A stretch of DNA of 43,307 nt from Vulcanimicrobiia bacterium (GTDB lineage: Bacteria > Vulcanimicrobiota > Vulcanimicrobiia > Vulcanimicrobiales > Vulcanimicrobiaceae), in NCBI GenBank assembly GCA_025934645.1, contig JAICWY010000014.1, positions 1 to 43,307 of the forward strand. Reading direction: 5' to 3'. The position numbers were made by a program, and so were the translations under genes. A model generated the notes under the pieces. The model had not been told where the DNA came from. It did not search any database and was given only the letters and a program-made list of their open reading frames with translations. Every line of letters starts with the position of its first letter. The first letter of the stretch is position 1. Shown piece by piece: positions 8,264 to 16,412 of this stretch.

Positions 8264-9595
8264 ATGCCGTTGGTTTGCCTCGGTCTCTCGCATCATACGG
8301 CCCCGGTCGAAGTGCGCGAGCACCATGCATTTCCGGCCTCCCGCATGGGGCCGGCGCTCGTCGCGCTGCGCGATTATGAGGCAGTGCGCGAATCCGTCAT
8401 GCTGCAAACCTGCGGACGCCTGGAGATCTACGCCGACGTCGCGGACTTTGAAGCCGGTGTCGCGCAGCTCAAATCATTTCTGACGAATTTCCGTCACGCC
8501 ATGGTCGCGTACGACATCGAGTCGTATCTGTACACGCTGCTCGGACAACAAGCCGTCGAACATCTCTTCCGCGTAAGCACCGGCCTCGATTCGATGCTTA
8601 TCGGGGAGGCGGAAATCCTCGGTCAAGTCAAGGACGCGTACATCGCGGCTCAAGAAGCCAAGTCCCTCGGCAAAACGCTGCACCGCCTGTTTCGCGAAGC
8701 GATGAGCGCGGGTAAAGCGGCGCGCACGCAGACGCGCATCGGCGATGAATCCAGTTCGATCGCGACGGCGGCGATCGAACTTGCTAAAAAGCACTTCGGC
8801 ACGCTCTCGGATCGCAACGTCGTGATCGTGGGCGCCGGCAAGATGGGCCGGACCGCCGCCAAGCGTTTGCGCGGCGAAGGCACGCAGAATCTCATCATTA
8901 CCAACCGCACCGTCAAGACGGCGCTGGACGTCATTTCGGACGTCGGCTTCGGACACGTGGTCGAGCTTCCCGGTTTGGTGGACGCGCTGGCGTCGGCCGA
9001 CATCGTGGTGACGTCGACGGGCGCGTCGCACTTCGTGCTTACGCCGGACATCGTAGCCACCGCGATGGCGCGGCGTCCGGAGCATCCGCTCTTCATCGTC
9101 GACATCGCGGTTCCGCGCGACGTGCACCCGGAGGTCGCGAATCTTCCGTCGGTCCATTTAGTGGACGTCGACGGGTTAAAATCGCACGTCGCAGACAAAC
9201 TGGAAGTGCGCCGCGAGGCGATCCCCCAAGTCGAAGAGATCATCGACGAGTTCATCGCGCGTTTCCAGCAATGGTATCAGTCGCGGCTTGCCGTACCGGT
9301 CATCGCGTCGCTCACCAAAAAGGCGGAATCGATCCGCATGGCCGAGCTCGAGCGTCTGTTCGCGCGCTGCCCCGAAATGAGCGAGCGCGAAAAGATGCTG
9401 GTCACCGGCATGTCGATGACGATCATCTCCAAACTGCTGCACACCGTCGTCACGAAGATCCGCGACAAAGCGATTACCAATCACTCCGAAGCGCTCGATC
9501 ACGTGCGCATTCTGGACGAACTGTTCGAACTCAACATCGCCGAAGAGCTGGCCAAGGTGCGCCCCTCGCTCCCGGCGCTGGATGTCGACGAGTAA
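8264..9595 (+). CDS. hemA: Glutamyl-tRNA reductase
   Basis: The first committed enzyme of C5 tetrapyrrole synthesis: it reduces Glu-tRNA(Glu) to glutamate-1-semialdehyde with NADPH. The 443 aa include GLSHHTAPVEVRE at the N-terminus, the catalytic Cys50, GEAEILGQVKDAY, the NADPH loop VGAGKMG, and a helical C-terminal dimerisation domain. The active-site motif reads TCGRLE where the family norm is TCNRxE; the nucleophile is kept but the Asn is Gly. AAAGAGG lies upstream of the ATG. It overlaps hemD by 14 nt. Confidence 0.97.
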   Translation: MPLVCLGLSHHTAPVEVREHHAFPASRMGPALVALRDYEAVRESVMLQTCGRLEIYADVADFEAGVAQLKSFLTNFRHAMVAYDIESYLYTLLGQQAVEHLFRVSTGLDSMLIGEAEILGQVKDAYIAAQEAKSLGKTLHRLFREAMSAGKAARTQTRIGDESSSIATAAIELAKKHFGTLSDRNVVIVGAGKMGRTAAKRLRGEGTQNLIITNRTVKTALDVISDVGFGHVVELPGLVDALASADIVVTSTGASHFVLTPDIVATAMARRPEHPLFIVDIAVPRDVHPEVANLPSVHLVDVDGLKSHVADKLEVRREAIPQVEEIIDEFIARFQQWYQSRLAVPVIASLTKKAESIRMAELERLFARCPEMSEREKMLVTGMSMTIISKLLHTVVTKIRDKAITNHSEALDHVRILDELFELNIAEELAKVRPSLPALDVDE

Positions 9596-10364
9596 CTCTC
9601 CACTGGCCGGGAAACGCGTGCTCGTCACGCGGCCCGCGCATCAAAGCGGCGAGTTTGCGCAAGCGCTTGAAACGCGCGGCGCGATTCCCGTCCTCGCTCC
9701 CACGATTGCGATGCTTCCGCCCGACGATCCCGCCGGCGCGCGGCGCGCGGTGAACGGTGCAGCGGAGAACGCCTGGGTAGTCTTTACCAGCGCAAACGGC
9801 GTACGCGCGTTTTTTACGATTCTCAAGGAACGCCGCGAAGACGCGCGTATCTTCGGCGGGGCGAAGATTGCCGCGATCGGCATAAAGACCTCGCAAGCGC
9901 TGCTCGAACGCAACGTGTATGCCGATCTCGTGCCGCAGACGTACGTCGCGGAAGATCTGGCCGAGGCGCTGATTGCCGCTTCACAGCCCGGCGACAAGAT
10001 GCTGATCTACCGCGCCGAAGAGGCTCGCGACGTACTGCCGGATCGTTTGCGTAGCGCCGGACGGCAGCCCAGTGTCGTCACTGCGTACAAAACCGTGTTC
10101 ACCGAGGATCCGCGGTTCGCGAAAAAAGTCGCGCATTGCGAGATACTTACGTTCACCAGCGCGAGCACGGTGCGCGGCTTCGCGCACAATCTGCACGGCC
10201 CGGCGGCAGCGGCGCGTGCAGCGGAGAATAAACTCGTCGCCTGTATCGGGCCAATCACCGCCGAAGAAGCGCGTAAAACCGGGCTCGACGTCGCCGTTAC
10301 CGCGCAAGAATTTACCGCCGATGGTTTGCTGATCGCGCTCGAACGCGCACTCGCGCCGGCGTAG
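9582..10364 (+). CDS. hemD: Uroporphyrinogen-III synthase (full length)
   Basis: Closes and inverts ring D of hydroxymethylbilane to give uroporphyrinogen III. The 260-aa length is that of a complete two-domain HemD. Visible hallmarks: GKRVLVTRP at the N-terminus, VVFTSANGVRAFF and TFTSASTVRGF at the two domain junctions, YRAEEARDVLP, and the IGPITAEEARKTG turn. This is the second HemD-like sequence in the operon, after the half-domain fused to HemC, and is the more likely active enzyme. Its stop overlaps the next GTG by one base. Confidence 0.93.
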   Translation: MSTSNSPLAGKRVLVTRPAHQSGEFAQALETRGAIPVLAPTIAMLPPDDPAGARRAVNGAAENAWVVFTSANGVRAFFTILKERREDARIFGGAKIAAIGIKTSQALLERNVYADLVPQTYVAEDLAEALIAASQPGDKMLIYRAEEARDVLPDRLRSAGRQPSVVTAYKTVFTEDPRFAKKVAHCEILTFTSASTVRGFAHNLHGPAAAARAAENKLVACIGPITAEEARKTGLDVAVTAQEFTADGLLIALERALAPA

Positions 10365-11143
10365 TGGCGCAAATCCTCGGCGGCATCGCGCTCGCCGCAG
10401 TTGCCGCCGTTGCGGCGTGGCGCGCGCACGCGCTCTCGCGCAGCGGCGCATTCGCCGCATGGATCGTCGGCGCGTGCGTCTTCGCATCCGGCGGCTGGGC
10501 GTACGCCGCAGTCCTGTTCGCGTTCTTCATCTCTTCGACGCTGCTCTCGCGCGTAGGGCGCGCGCGTAAACGCGCGCTTGTGGACACCGGCAAGCACGGC
10601 GCGCGCGACGCGTGGCAGGTGGCCGCGAACGGCGGTGCGGCGGCGTTATGCGCGGTGCTCGCGGCCGCTACGCACGCAGGCCCCATCGCCGCCGCGTTCG
10701 CAGGCGCTTTTGCCGCGGCTGCCGCCGACACGTGGGGCACCGAGATCGGTACGCTCGCAAAAGGGCGGCCCCGGTCGATTCTGACGTTGCAACGCGTTCC
10801 CGCCGGGCTCTCAGGCGGCGTCACGCCGGCCGGTACGGCCGCGGAGGTTGCCGGCGCGCTCGCCGTCGGGCTCGTCGCTTGGGCTTTGGGGATCGCGCCG
10901 TGGTGGGCCGTTGCCGCGGGCGGTATGGCCGGCGCGCTGGCCGACTCGTTGTTGGGCGCCTTCGCCCAAGACTTGCGCTACTGCGATACCTGCGGACGCG
11001 CCTGCGAGACGGACCCGCACGCGTGCGGCGCGCGGACGCGCACGATCCGCGGCGCCGCGTGGATGAGCAACGATGCGGTCAATGCCTGCGCCACGGCGAT
11101 CGGCGCCGTGGCGGCAGGCTGGCTCGCGCTAGCGGCCCGGTAG
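10364..11143 (+). CDS. DUF92/TMEM19-family membrane protein
   Basis: A 259-aa protein with about six or seven hydrophobic helices. The motifs AAAADTWGTEIG and GGMAGALADSLLGA, and a C-terminal Cys/His stretch (CDTCGRACE...HACG), mark the DUF92 family. Plant VTE6 of this family is a phytyl-phosphate kinase, and related proteins act on isoprenoid phosphates. The GTG start overlaps the hemD stop, so it belongs to the heme operon. A role in salvaging prenyl phosphates for quinone or heme side chains is possible but not shown by the sequence. Confidence 0.85.
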   Translation: MAQILGGIALAAVAAVAAWRAHALSRSGAFAAWIVGACVFASGGWAYAAVLFAFFISSTLLSRVGRARKRALVDTGKHGARDAWQVAANGGAAALCAVLAAATHAGPIAAAFAGAFAAAAADTWGTEIGTLAKGRPRSILTLQRVPAGLSGGVTPAGTAAEVAGALAVGLVAWALGIAPWWAVAAGGMAGALADSLLGAFAQDLRYCDTCGRACETDPHACGARTRTIRGAAWMSNDAVNACATAIGAVAAGWLALAAR

Positions 11144-11146
11144 CCG

Positions 11147-11401
11147 CTAAGCTCTCGTCTTTCCGTAGGTGCGCTCGAGGTACGGGATGATGTCGTCGTC
11201 GTCGTCCAGGATGACCTCGCCGTCAACCATGACCGGAATACCGGTCTGGCCCGAAACCTCTTTGACGATCCCGCGTTCGGCGTGATCGCGCGGCACGTTC
11301 ACGACCTTGTAGTCGAGCAGCAGATCCGTCAGTTTCTCACGCACACGGGCGCAATACGGGCACCACTCGGCCTGATACAATACAATGTTCGTGTCTCGCA
11401 C
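11147..11401 (-). CDS. Glutaredoxin-like protein
   Basis: An 84-aa thioredoxin-fold dithiol protein with the redox motif CPYC at 14-17 and the cis-proline segment TGIPVMVDG (53-61). This is the standard glutaredoxin layout. An acidic DDDDD patch near residue 68 is unusual. The GTG start is supported by AGGAG 6 nt upstream. It converges on the DUF92 gene with a 3-nt gap, so it is not part of the heme operon. It probably reduces disulfides or glutathione-type mixed disulfides in the cytosol; an NrdH-like role is the alternative. Confidence 0.92.
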   Translation of the reverse strand: MRDTNIVLYQAEWCPYCARVREKLTDLLLDYKVVNVPRDHAERGIVKEVSGQTGIPVMVDGEVILDDDDDIIPYLERTYGKTRA

Positions 11402-11472
11402 AATTCACTCCTAAAGGCTGGCGGGACCGGTCACGATGCCGGTCGTAGTCTCGTTCGATCGGGAGAGCGCTC

Positions 11473-12234
11473 ATGGTAACTTACGCGTGGGACGGCAACC
11501 GGCTTTTGCGGCGCGCGCTCGTTGCGTCGCTGGCTGTCCACGTGCTGATTGTGGTGTTCCTTCCCACTTGGATGCAGGCACAATCGGAAGGGTTGCAAGC
11601 GGTCGAATCCATCTCATTCGCGCACGTGATGCACATCGCGATCGTGCACCCGGCCCAGCACGCGTTGCCGAACGCCGTGGCGGAAGCGCGTAAGCGCGCG
11701 CCGGTGATGTCCTTCGCCCGCAGCAAAGCGGAGCTTAGCGCAAACCGGCACAAGCCCAAGGCGCGGCCGAAAGCGCAAAACGCGCCGGTCGGGCAGATCG
11801 CCGCGGCGCCCAAGCATATCGTGAGCCGCAAACCCGCGCCGCTCTACGCGCAGGCCGCGGTAAGCGCTACGCCGGTCTCGACGACGCAAAACCCGCCGGC
11901 TGCAGCGACGCCGCGTCCGGAAAGCACGATCGACGAACGCGCGGCCGGAGGCGCGTCGGCGTCGAACCGCGGCGGCATGCTGCCGTTCGGCGCGCAGCAA
12001 GATCCGGTGCTCGATCCCGCGGTCCTGAGTAAATTGCAAGCGCACATTACCTCGCACGCCACGCTGCTGGTTACGGTCGGCGAAGATGGAAAGACCGAGC
12101 GCGTGCAGTTTCAACCGCCGCTCGACGCGCAAACCGAGCACGAAATAGAAGCGATTCTCGCGAGCGCGTCCTGGGATGCCGCGGTCTGCGGCGGCGGCGT
12201 GAGCTGCGAAGGCGTGGCGACGATTAAACTATAG
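11473..12234 (+). CDS. TonB-like energy transducer protein
   Basis: 253 aa with the TonB layout: a short cytoplasmic N-terminus, one membrane anchor (about 15-33, RALVASLAVHVLIVVFLP), a long Pro/Ala/Lys-rich periplasmic linker, and a compact C-terminal domain from about 180. The C-terminal domain contains VTVGEDGKTERV, resembling the start of TonB_C repeats, but is short and ends in a Cys pair (Cys-Gly3-Val-Ser-Cys). GGGAGAG lies just upstream of ATG 11473. No exbB/exbD is nearby. It may span the periplasm to an outer-membrane receptor; a plain anchored periplasmic protein is the alternative. Confidence 0.7.
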   Translation: MVTYAWDGNRLLRRALVASLAVHVLIVVFLPTWMQAQSEGLQAVESISFAHVMHIAIVHPAQHALPNAVAEARKRAPVMSFARSKAELSANRHKPKARPKAQNAPVGQIAAAPKHIVSRKPAPLYAQAAVSATPVSTTQNPPAAATPRPESTIDERAAGGASASNRGGMLPFGAQQDPVLDPAVLSKLQAHITSHATLLVTVGEDGKTERVQFQPPLDAQTEHEIEAILASASWDAAVCGGGVSCEGVATIKL

Positions 12235-12804
12235 CGACGCGCGTTTTACGGTAAACCGGACGTGCTGCAGACCGCGTACGTATGCGTGCTCGGCGCTTTG
12301 TCCGGGTGCGCCCTCTTCGCGAAAGCCTAAGTCGCCGAACGCGATCCGCGTTTCGCGCAAATGCGCGCAAAAAATCGCGTCGCACGCGGACTCGCGCAGC
12401 AGGCTGCGCGCAAAGCGCAGCTCCGCAATGCGCGCGCGCCGTTCTTCGGAAAAATGCGTTGCGGCCAGCACGCAGGTGCGATTCGCGAACTGCGCTTCCG
12501 CGTAGAGAAAGCCGCGCCGCTCGAACGGCAGCGGGCCCGCTGCCGGAAGATAGAGATCGCGCACGCGCGTTACGCGAAACGCATCGTTCCAGAACAAGGC
12601 TTGATGACCGCGGTACGCCCATTGCATGGCAAAACGCGTGGCGAACGCGAGCGCCTCTCCAGGTTCGATCTCGCAAACGGCAACCAAACCCGGCCGCTCT
12701 TCCGCGACCGATGCCGCGAGCGCGCGCATGGCGCCCGCGCTCGAAAAACCGAACGCGCGGACGCAGAAAACGCTTAGAGAATCGACTTGCCCAGGCCCGA
12801 GCAC
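12229..12804 (-). CDS. Endonuclease/exonuclease/phosphatase-like protein (weak)
   Basis: Third gene of the minus operon after arginase. From GTG 12804 it is 191 aa and overlaps arginase by 31 nt; a shorter form from ATG 12729 would lose the first strand, VFCVRAFGFSS, so I prefer the longer one. The pattern of strand 1, PGLVAVCEIE, a central LFW strand, and ATHFSEERRARIAELRF resembles the EEP (DNase I-like) fold. The usual catalytic GDFN segment is replaced by FCAHLRETRIAFGDLGF, so activity is doubtful. It converges on the TonB-like gene with a 6-nt overlap. Confidence 0.55.
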   Translation of the reverse strand: MLGPGQVDSLSVFCVRAFGFSSAGAMRALAASVAEERPGLVAVCEIEPGEALAFATRFAMQWAYRGHQALFWNDAFRVTRVRDLYLPAAGPLPFERRGFLYAEAQFANRTCVLAATHFSEERRARIAELRFARSLLRESACDAIFCAHLRETRIAFGDLGFREEGAPGQSAEHAYVRGLQHVRFTVKRASL

Positions 12805-13667
12805 ACCAACCCGACGGCGAGAATAGCCGTTTGGTTGCGCGTATCCAGAATCGGATTGATCTCCACCATCTCGATGGAGCCCAGTTTGCCGGACTCGGCG
12901 AGCATCTCCATCGCCAGATGCGCTTCGCGGAAGCTCAGGCCGCCTTTCACCGGCGTACCGGTTCCGGGCGCTTCGCTCGGGTCGATGCCGTCCATGTCGA
13001 ACGACATGTGGATCGGACCGCCGTCCGCGCCGGCGACTTCGATCGCGTGTTCCATCACGCGCGTCATGCCCAAGCGATCGACGTCGCTCATGGTGTACGC
13101 GACGATGCCCGCTTGCCGCAGATTCGCTTTCTCGGAGGCGTCGACGTCGCGCAAGCCGATCTGCACCGTGCGTTTGGGATCCGCAAAGCCGTTCTTGATG
13201 GCGAACCACAGCGGCATGCCGTGCACGTTGCCCGACGGCGAGGTATCGGGGCTGTTAATATCGCTGTGCGCGTCCACCCAAACGACGCCCGGCGCTTTTC
13301 CGTGCGCCCGTGTCAAGCCTTTGAGCGTGCCCATCGCGATCGAGTGATCGCCGCCGAGCACGATAGGAAACCCGTTGCTGTTCGTGATGTGCTCGACTTC
13401 GCGCGCAAGTTCCTCACAGACGCGTTCGATGATGTCGAAGTATTTCGCGTTGCGCTCGCCCTGGCCGAACTCTTCGCGCAGCGGCACTTGCAAATTGCCG
13501 TGGTCGTAGATTTCCGGAATGTTCAGGGCGCGCAGGCGCTCGTTCAGCTTGGCGTAGCGCACGGCGTACGGACCCATGTCGACGCCGCGCCGGCTGGCGC
13601 CCAAATCCATGGGCACGCCGATGATATCGACGCGTTCGATGCTGCGGGGAAGAGTGGTTGTACTCAC
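12774..13667 (-). CDS. rocF: Arginase
   Basis: A 297-aa ureohydrolase cleaving arginine to ornithine and urea. All manganese ligands are visible: His108 in GGDHS, the DAHSD cluster (132-136) and DMDGID (224-229). GNVHGMP and the GTPVKGGLS loop match arginase rather than agmatinase. The GTG start shares GTGA with the stop of the upstream AI-2E-type gene, so the two are probably co-translated. Confidence 0.95.
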   Translation of the reverse strand: MSTTTLPRSIERVDIIGVPMDLGASRRGVDMGPYAVRYAKLNERLRALNIPEIYDHGNLQVPLREEFGQGERNAKYFDIIERVCEELAREVEHITNSNGFPIVLGGDHSIAMGTLKGLTRAHGKAPGVVWVDAHSDINSPDTSPSGNVHGMPLWFAIKNGFADPKRTVQIGLRDVDASEKANLRQAGIVAYTMSDVDRLGMTRVMEHAIEVAGADGGPIHMSFDMDGIDPSEAPGTGTPVKGGLSFREAHLAMEMLAESGKLGSIEMVEINPILDTRNQTAILAVGLVCSGLGKSIL

Positions 13668-15325
13668 GGCGCGGCAGCTTCTTCGACGCTGTCGGTCGGG
13701 TCCTTGGTCAGGACCGGTTTCGCCTCGTCGCGGCTCACCGAGCCCGGGATGATGTGCAGCAGGAGGACGCGGATGATGCCCGCGACCGGCACGGCGACGA
13801 ACATGCCCGGCACGCCGTACAGCTCGCCGCCGATCAGGATGGCGATCACGACGGCGCTAGGGCTTAGCTGGATCGTACGGCTGACGATATTCGGCGCGAT
13901 AATGTGGCCTTCGGCTTGATTCGCAAGCAGGAACACGATGGCCACCTTGAGCGCGAGCGGAAAACCGCCCGTCACAAAGCCGATCGTGAGCGCCGGAATC
14001 GCCGCGATAACCGGCCCGATATACGGAATGAGATCCAGCGCGCCCGCCATCGCGCCGATCAAGATCGCATACGGTTCGCCGATCAGCGACAAACCGATTG
14101 CGATCAGTATGCCCACCGATGCACCAACGAGCAACTGCCCGCGAATGAATCCGCCGATCACCTGTTCGAATTCGGAGAGGAGCGTGAGCGTAGCGTCGCG
14201 GCGTCTCGTCGGAATGAAGCCGATGAAGAAGCGTTTGATGGTTTCCGAATCGTAGAGCAGATACGCGCCGAGAACCGGGATCGCCACGCACGCGCCGATG
14301 AATGCCGCGGTCCCCACGATTACTGTGATCGCGCTGCCGGCCGTCGTCCACCCGTTCTTTTGCAGCCACTGCACGATCGTTTGCGGCAGGCGCGCCAATT
14401 CGTCTTTCACGAAGGACGGCGCGTGCGCAAACAGTTTGTTGTTCGGATCGCGAATTACCGATACGATGCGCGCCTGAAGTACCGGCCATTCGTGAACGAG
14501 CGTGGTCACCTCGTTGATCAGCGCCGGGATCAAATACGTCAAGCCGACCGCGATTAGCCCGGCAATCACCGCGTACACCAATAAGATGGAAAGAATCAGC
14601 GGCAGCTTCCGGTTGAGCCAGCGCACGATCGGATAGATCAGATACGCGAAAAAGATCGCGCCGATAATGATCAGGAAGATGATGCCGATGTGCTCGATGA
14701 ACTTGATCACGTAGCCGAAGATCAAGAACACGAGCAGCGTGGAGAGCAGCATCTTCCACGTGAAATCCAGATTGTTCGCGGTGAGCCAGCGGTACGGTTC
14801 TTCCTCCGCACCGCGCGCTTCTTCGGCTTTGCGTCCGTCGTGCTCGGCTTGGATCTCCAGGCCGATCAAGTTCGCGCGTGCAGGCCAGCGGTAACGCACG
14901 TAGCGGGTGATGACCCCGGCGAAGAAGCGCACCACGGATCGCAGCGCCTGCAGCGGTCCGCCGTAATATCCGTCGTCGAGGTCGAGCAAGAACAAGAACG
15001 CCCGGTGCCGCTGCGGGAGCGCATCGCTCCAGCGGCGCGCCAGGGCAAGGCCGTCGGGACAGCGTTCTTCGAGCAGCGCGACCACGCGCTCGTCGTCGTC
15101 GCCGGCCTCGCGCACGATCGCCGTGAACTCCTTGTAACTCAGTCCGAGCGCGCGGAGCAGGCTGCGGTCCATCGGACTTTGCCCGTAGAGGTAGTCTCCC
15201 AGCGTGCCTTTCATCGCAGCCCGAGCCTTATCGATGATGCGCGGCAGCCAGTGGAGTCCGCCCAGTTCGTCGGACCACCGCCGCGGCGCAGTCACACGAA
15301 GATCCTTCGCTTGCATGTCCGGCAT
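13664..15325 (-). CDS. Fusion of DUF5069 domain with AI-2E/PerM-family transporter
   Basis: 553 aa from ATG 15325 (MPDMQAKDL). Residues about 5-100 match DUF5069: GGLHWLPRIIDKARA, KGTLGDYLYGQSPMD, then a short helical tail. From about residue 200 the protein becomes an AI-2E family permease with seven or eight membrane helices, including GALDLIPYIGPVIAAIPA and GVPGMFVAVPVAGIIRVLL, the signatures of that family. Members export autoinducer-2 or exchange Na+/H+. The frame is continuous with no frameshift, so the fusion looks real. The open frame extends upstream to 15604, but that would overlap the divergent BMP gene and has no conserved character. It is first in an operon with rocF. Confidence 0.88.
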   Translation of the reverse strand: MPDMQAKDLRVTAPRRWSDELGGLHWLPRIIDKARAAMKGTLGDYLYGQSPMDRSLLRALGLSYKEFTAIVREAGDDDERVVALLEERCPDGLALARRWSDALPQRHRAFLFLLDLDDGYYGGPLQALRSVVRFFAGVITRYVRYRWPARANLIGLEIQAEHDGRKAEEARGAEEEPYRWLTANNLDFTWKMLLSTLLVFLIFGYVIKFIEHIGIIFLIIIGAIFFAYLIYPIVRWLNRKLPLILSILLVYAVIAGLIAVGLTYLIPALINEVTTLVHEWPVLQARIVSVIRDPNNKLFAHAPSFVKDELARLPQTIVQWLQKNGWTTAGSAITVIVGTAAFIGACVAIPVLGAYLLYDSETIKRFFIGFIPTRRRDATLTLLSEFEQVIGGFIRGQLLVGASVGILIAIGLSLIGEPYAILIGAMAGALDLIPYIGPVIAAIPALTIGFVTGGFPLALKVAIVFLLANQAEGHIIAPNIVSRTIQLSPSAVVIAILIGGELYGVPGMFVAVPVAGIIRVLLLHIIPGSVSRDEAKPVLTKDPTDSVEEAAAP

Positions 15326-15371
15326 GCTTCTACTGTTCCCCGCAAAGGCTTCTGCGGCATCGGTTCCGTAC

Positions 15372-16412
15372 ATGGGTCCGATGAACCGTCGGGCGATTCT
15401 TAGCAGTATCGCGGCGGCCGCGTTTGCGCTTTCGCTCGGCGGCTGCGTCGGCCGGCACGTGCACCCGCGTCCGGGCCAGCTCACCCTGGGCATGGTCACC
15501 GACGTCGGCGGTCTGGGCGACAAGTCGTTTAACGACTCCGCGTACAACGGCTTACTGCGATCGCGCGCCGATCTGGACGCGTACATCAAGGTGCTGCAGT
15601 CCAAATCTGCAGCGGATTATCAGCCGAACCTGACGGTGCTCTCCGAAGCGCGCTTCAACATGATCTACGCCATCGGCTTTCTGATGGGCGACGATTTGCA
15701 GCAAGTCGCGCATCAATTTCCCCAGCAGAACTACGCTATCATCGACGACGTGGTTCCCGCACCGAACATCATCTCGGTCACCTTCAAAGAAGAGGACGGA
15801 TCGTTCTTGGCCGGCGCGCTCGCCGCGATGGTCAGTAAAACGAAGCACGTCGCCTTCATCGGCGGCATGGACATTCCGCTGATCCGCAAGTTCGAAGCCG
15901 GTTACGAGGCGGGCGTGCGGCAGATCGATCCGTCGGTGAAAGTCGACGTGAAGTACGCCGGATCGTTCGACGACGTTGCAACCGGTAAGGAACTGGCGAA
16001 CCTGCTCTTCAACGGCGGAGCCGACATCATTTACACCGCTGCCGGCAAAGTGGGCCTGGGCGCGATCGACGCGGCGCGCACGCGCCCGCAGGGGTACTAC
16101 ATCATCGGCGTGGACAACGATCAAGACGCGGTCGCGCCCGGTAAAGTACTCACGTCCATGGTGAAACACGTGGACATCGCGGTGTTCGACATTGCCAAAG
16201 GCATCCAAACGGGCCATCCGCCGCACGGGCACGTCGTCCTCGGACTGAAAGATCGCGGCATCTCGCTGACCGACTTCAAATACACGCGCAGCGCAATCTC
16301 TTCAGCGCAATTGCAAACGCTCGACACGCTGCGTAAGGCAATCATCGCCGGCAAAATTACCGTTCCCTACACCCGTGAGGCACTGGCGACGTGGAAGCCC
16401 GCGAACCTCTAG
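15372..16412 (+). CDS. BMP-family substrate-binding lipoprotein (nucleoside ABC importer)
   Basis: Periplasmic binding protein of the BmpA/Med/PnrA type, which usually binds purine or pyrimidine nucleosides. A lipoprotein signal (about 1-25) ends at LGGC. The mature part has VTDVGGLGDKSFNDSAY, the classical BMP N-terminus, then NYAIIDD, FIGGMDIPLIRKFEAGY, and GVDNDQDAVAPGKVLTSMVKHVD. ATG 15372 and ATG 15381 are both possible starts. The stop lies inside the next gene (22-nt overlap), and the ATPase and two permeases follow directly. Confidence 0.94.
   Translation: MGPMNRRAILSSIAAAAFALSLGGCVGRHVHPRPGQLTLGMVTDVGGLGDKSFNDSAYNGLLRSRADLDAYIKVLQSKSAADYQPNLTVLSEARFNMIYAIGFLMGDDLQQVAHQFPQQNYAIIDDVVPAPNIISVTFKEEDGSFLAGALAAMVSKTKHVAFIGGMDIPLIRKFEAGYEAGVRQIDPSVKVDVKYAGSFDDVATGKELANLLFNGGADIIYTAAGKVGLGAIDAARTRPQGYYIIGVDNDQDAVAPGKVLTSMVKHVDIAVFDIAKGIQTGHPPHGHVVLGLKDRGISLTDFKYTRSAISSAQLQTLDTLRKAIIAGKITVPYTREALATWKPANL

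Noticed and set aside
11425-11444. Small inverted repeat GACCGG...CCGGTC upstream of the TonB-like gene
   Set aside because: Only a 6-bp stem in a GC-rich region; likely by chance.
12282-13919. Long plus-strand open frame of 545 codons opposite arginase
   Set aside because: Arg/His/Ala-rich and without domains; it is the antisense shadow of arginase and its neighbours, which have clear motifs.
15340-15357. CCGCA...TGCGG hairpin between the divergent AI-2E and BMP genes
   Set aside because: Five base pairs only; no riboswitch-like structure seen around it.
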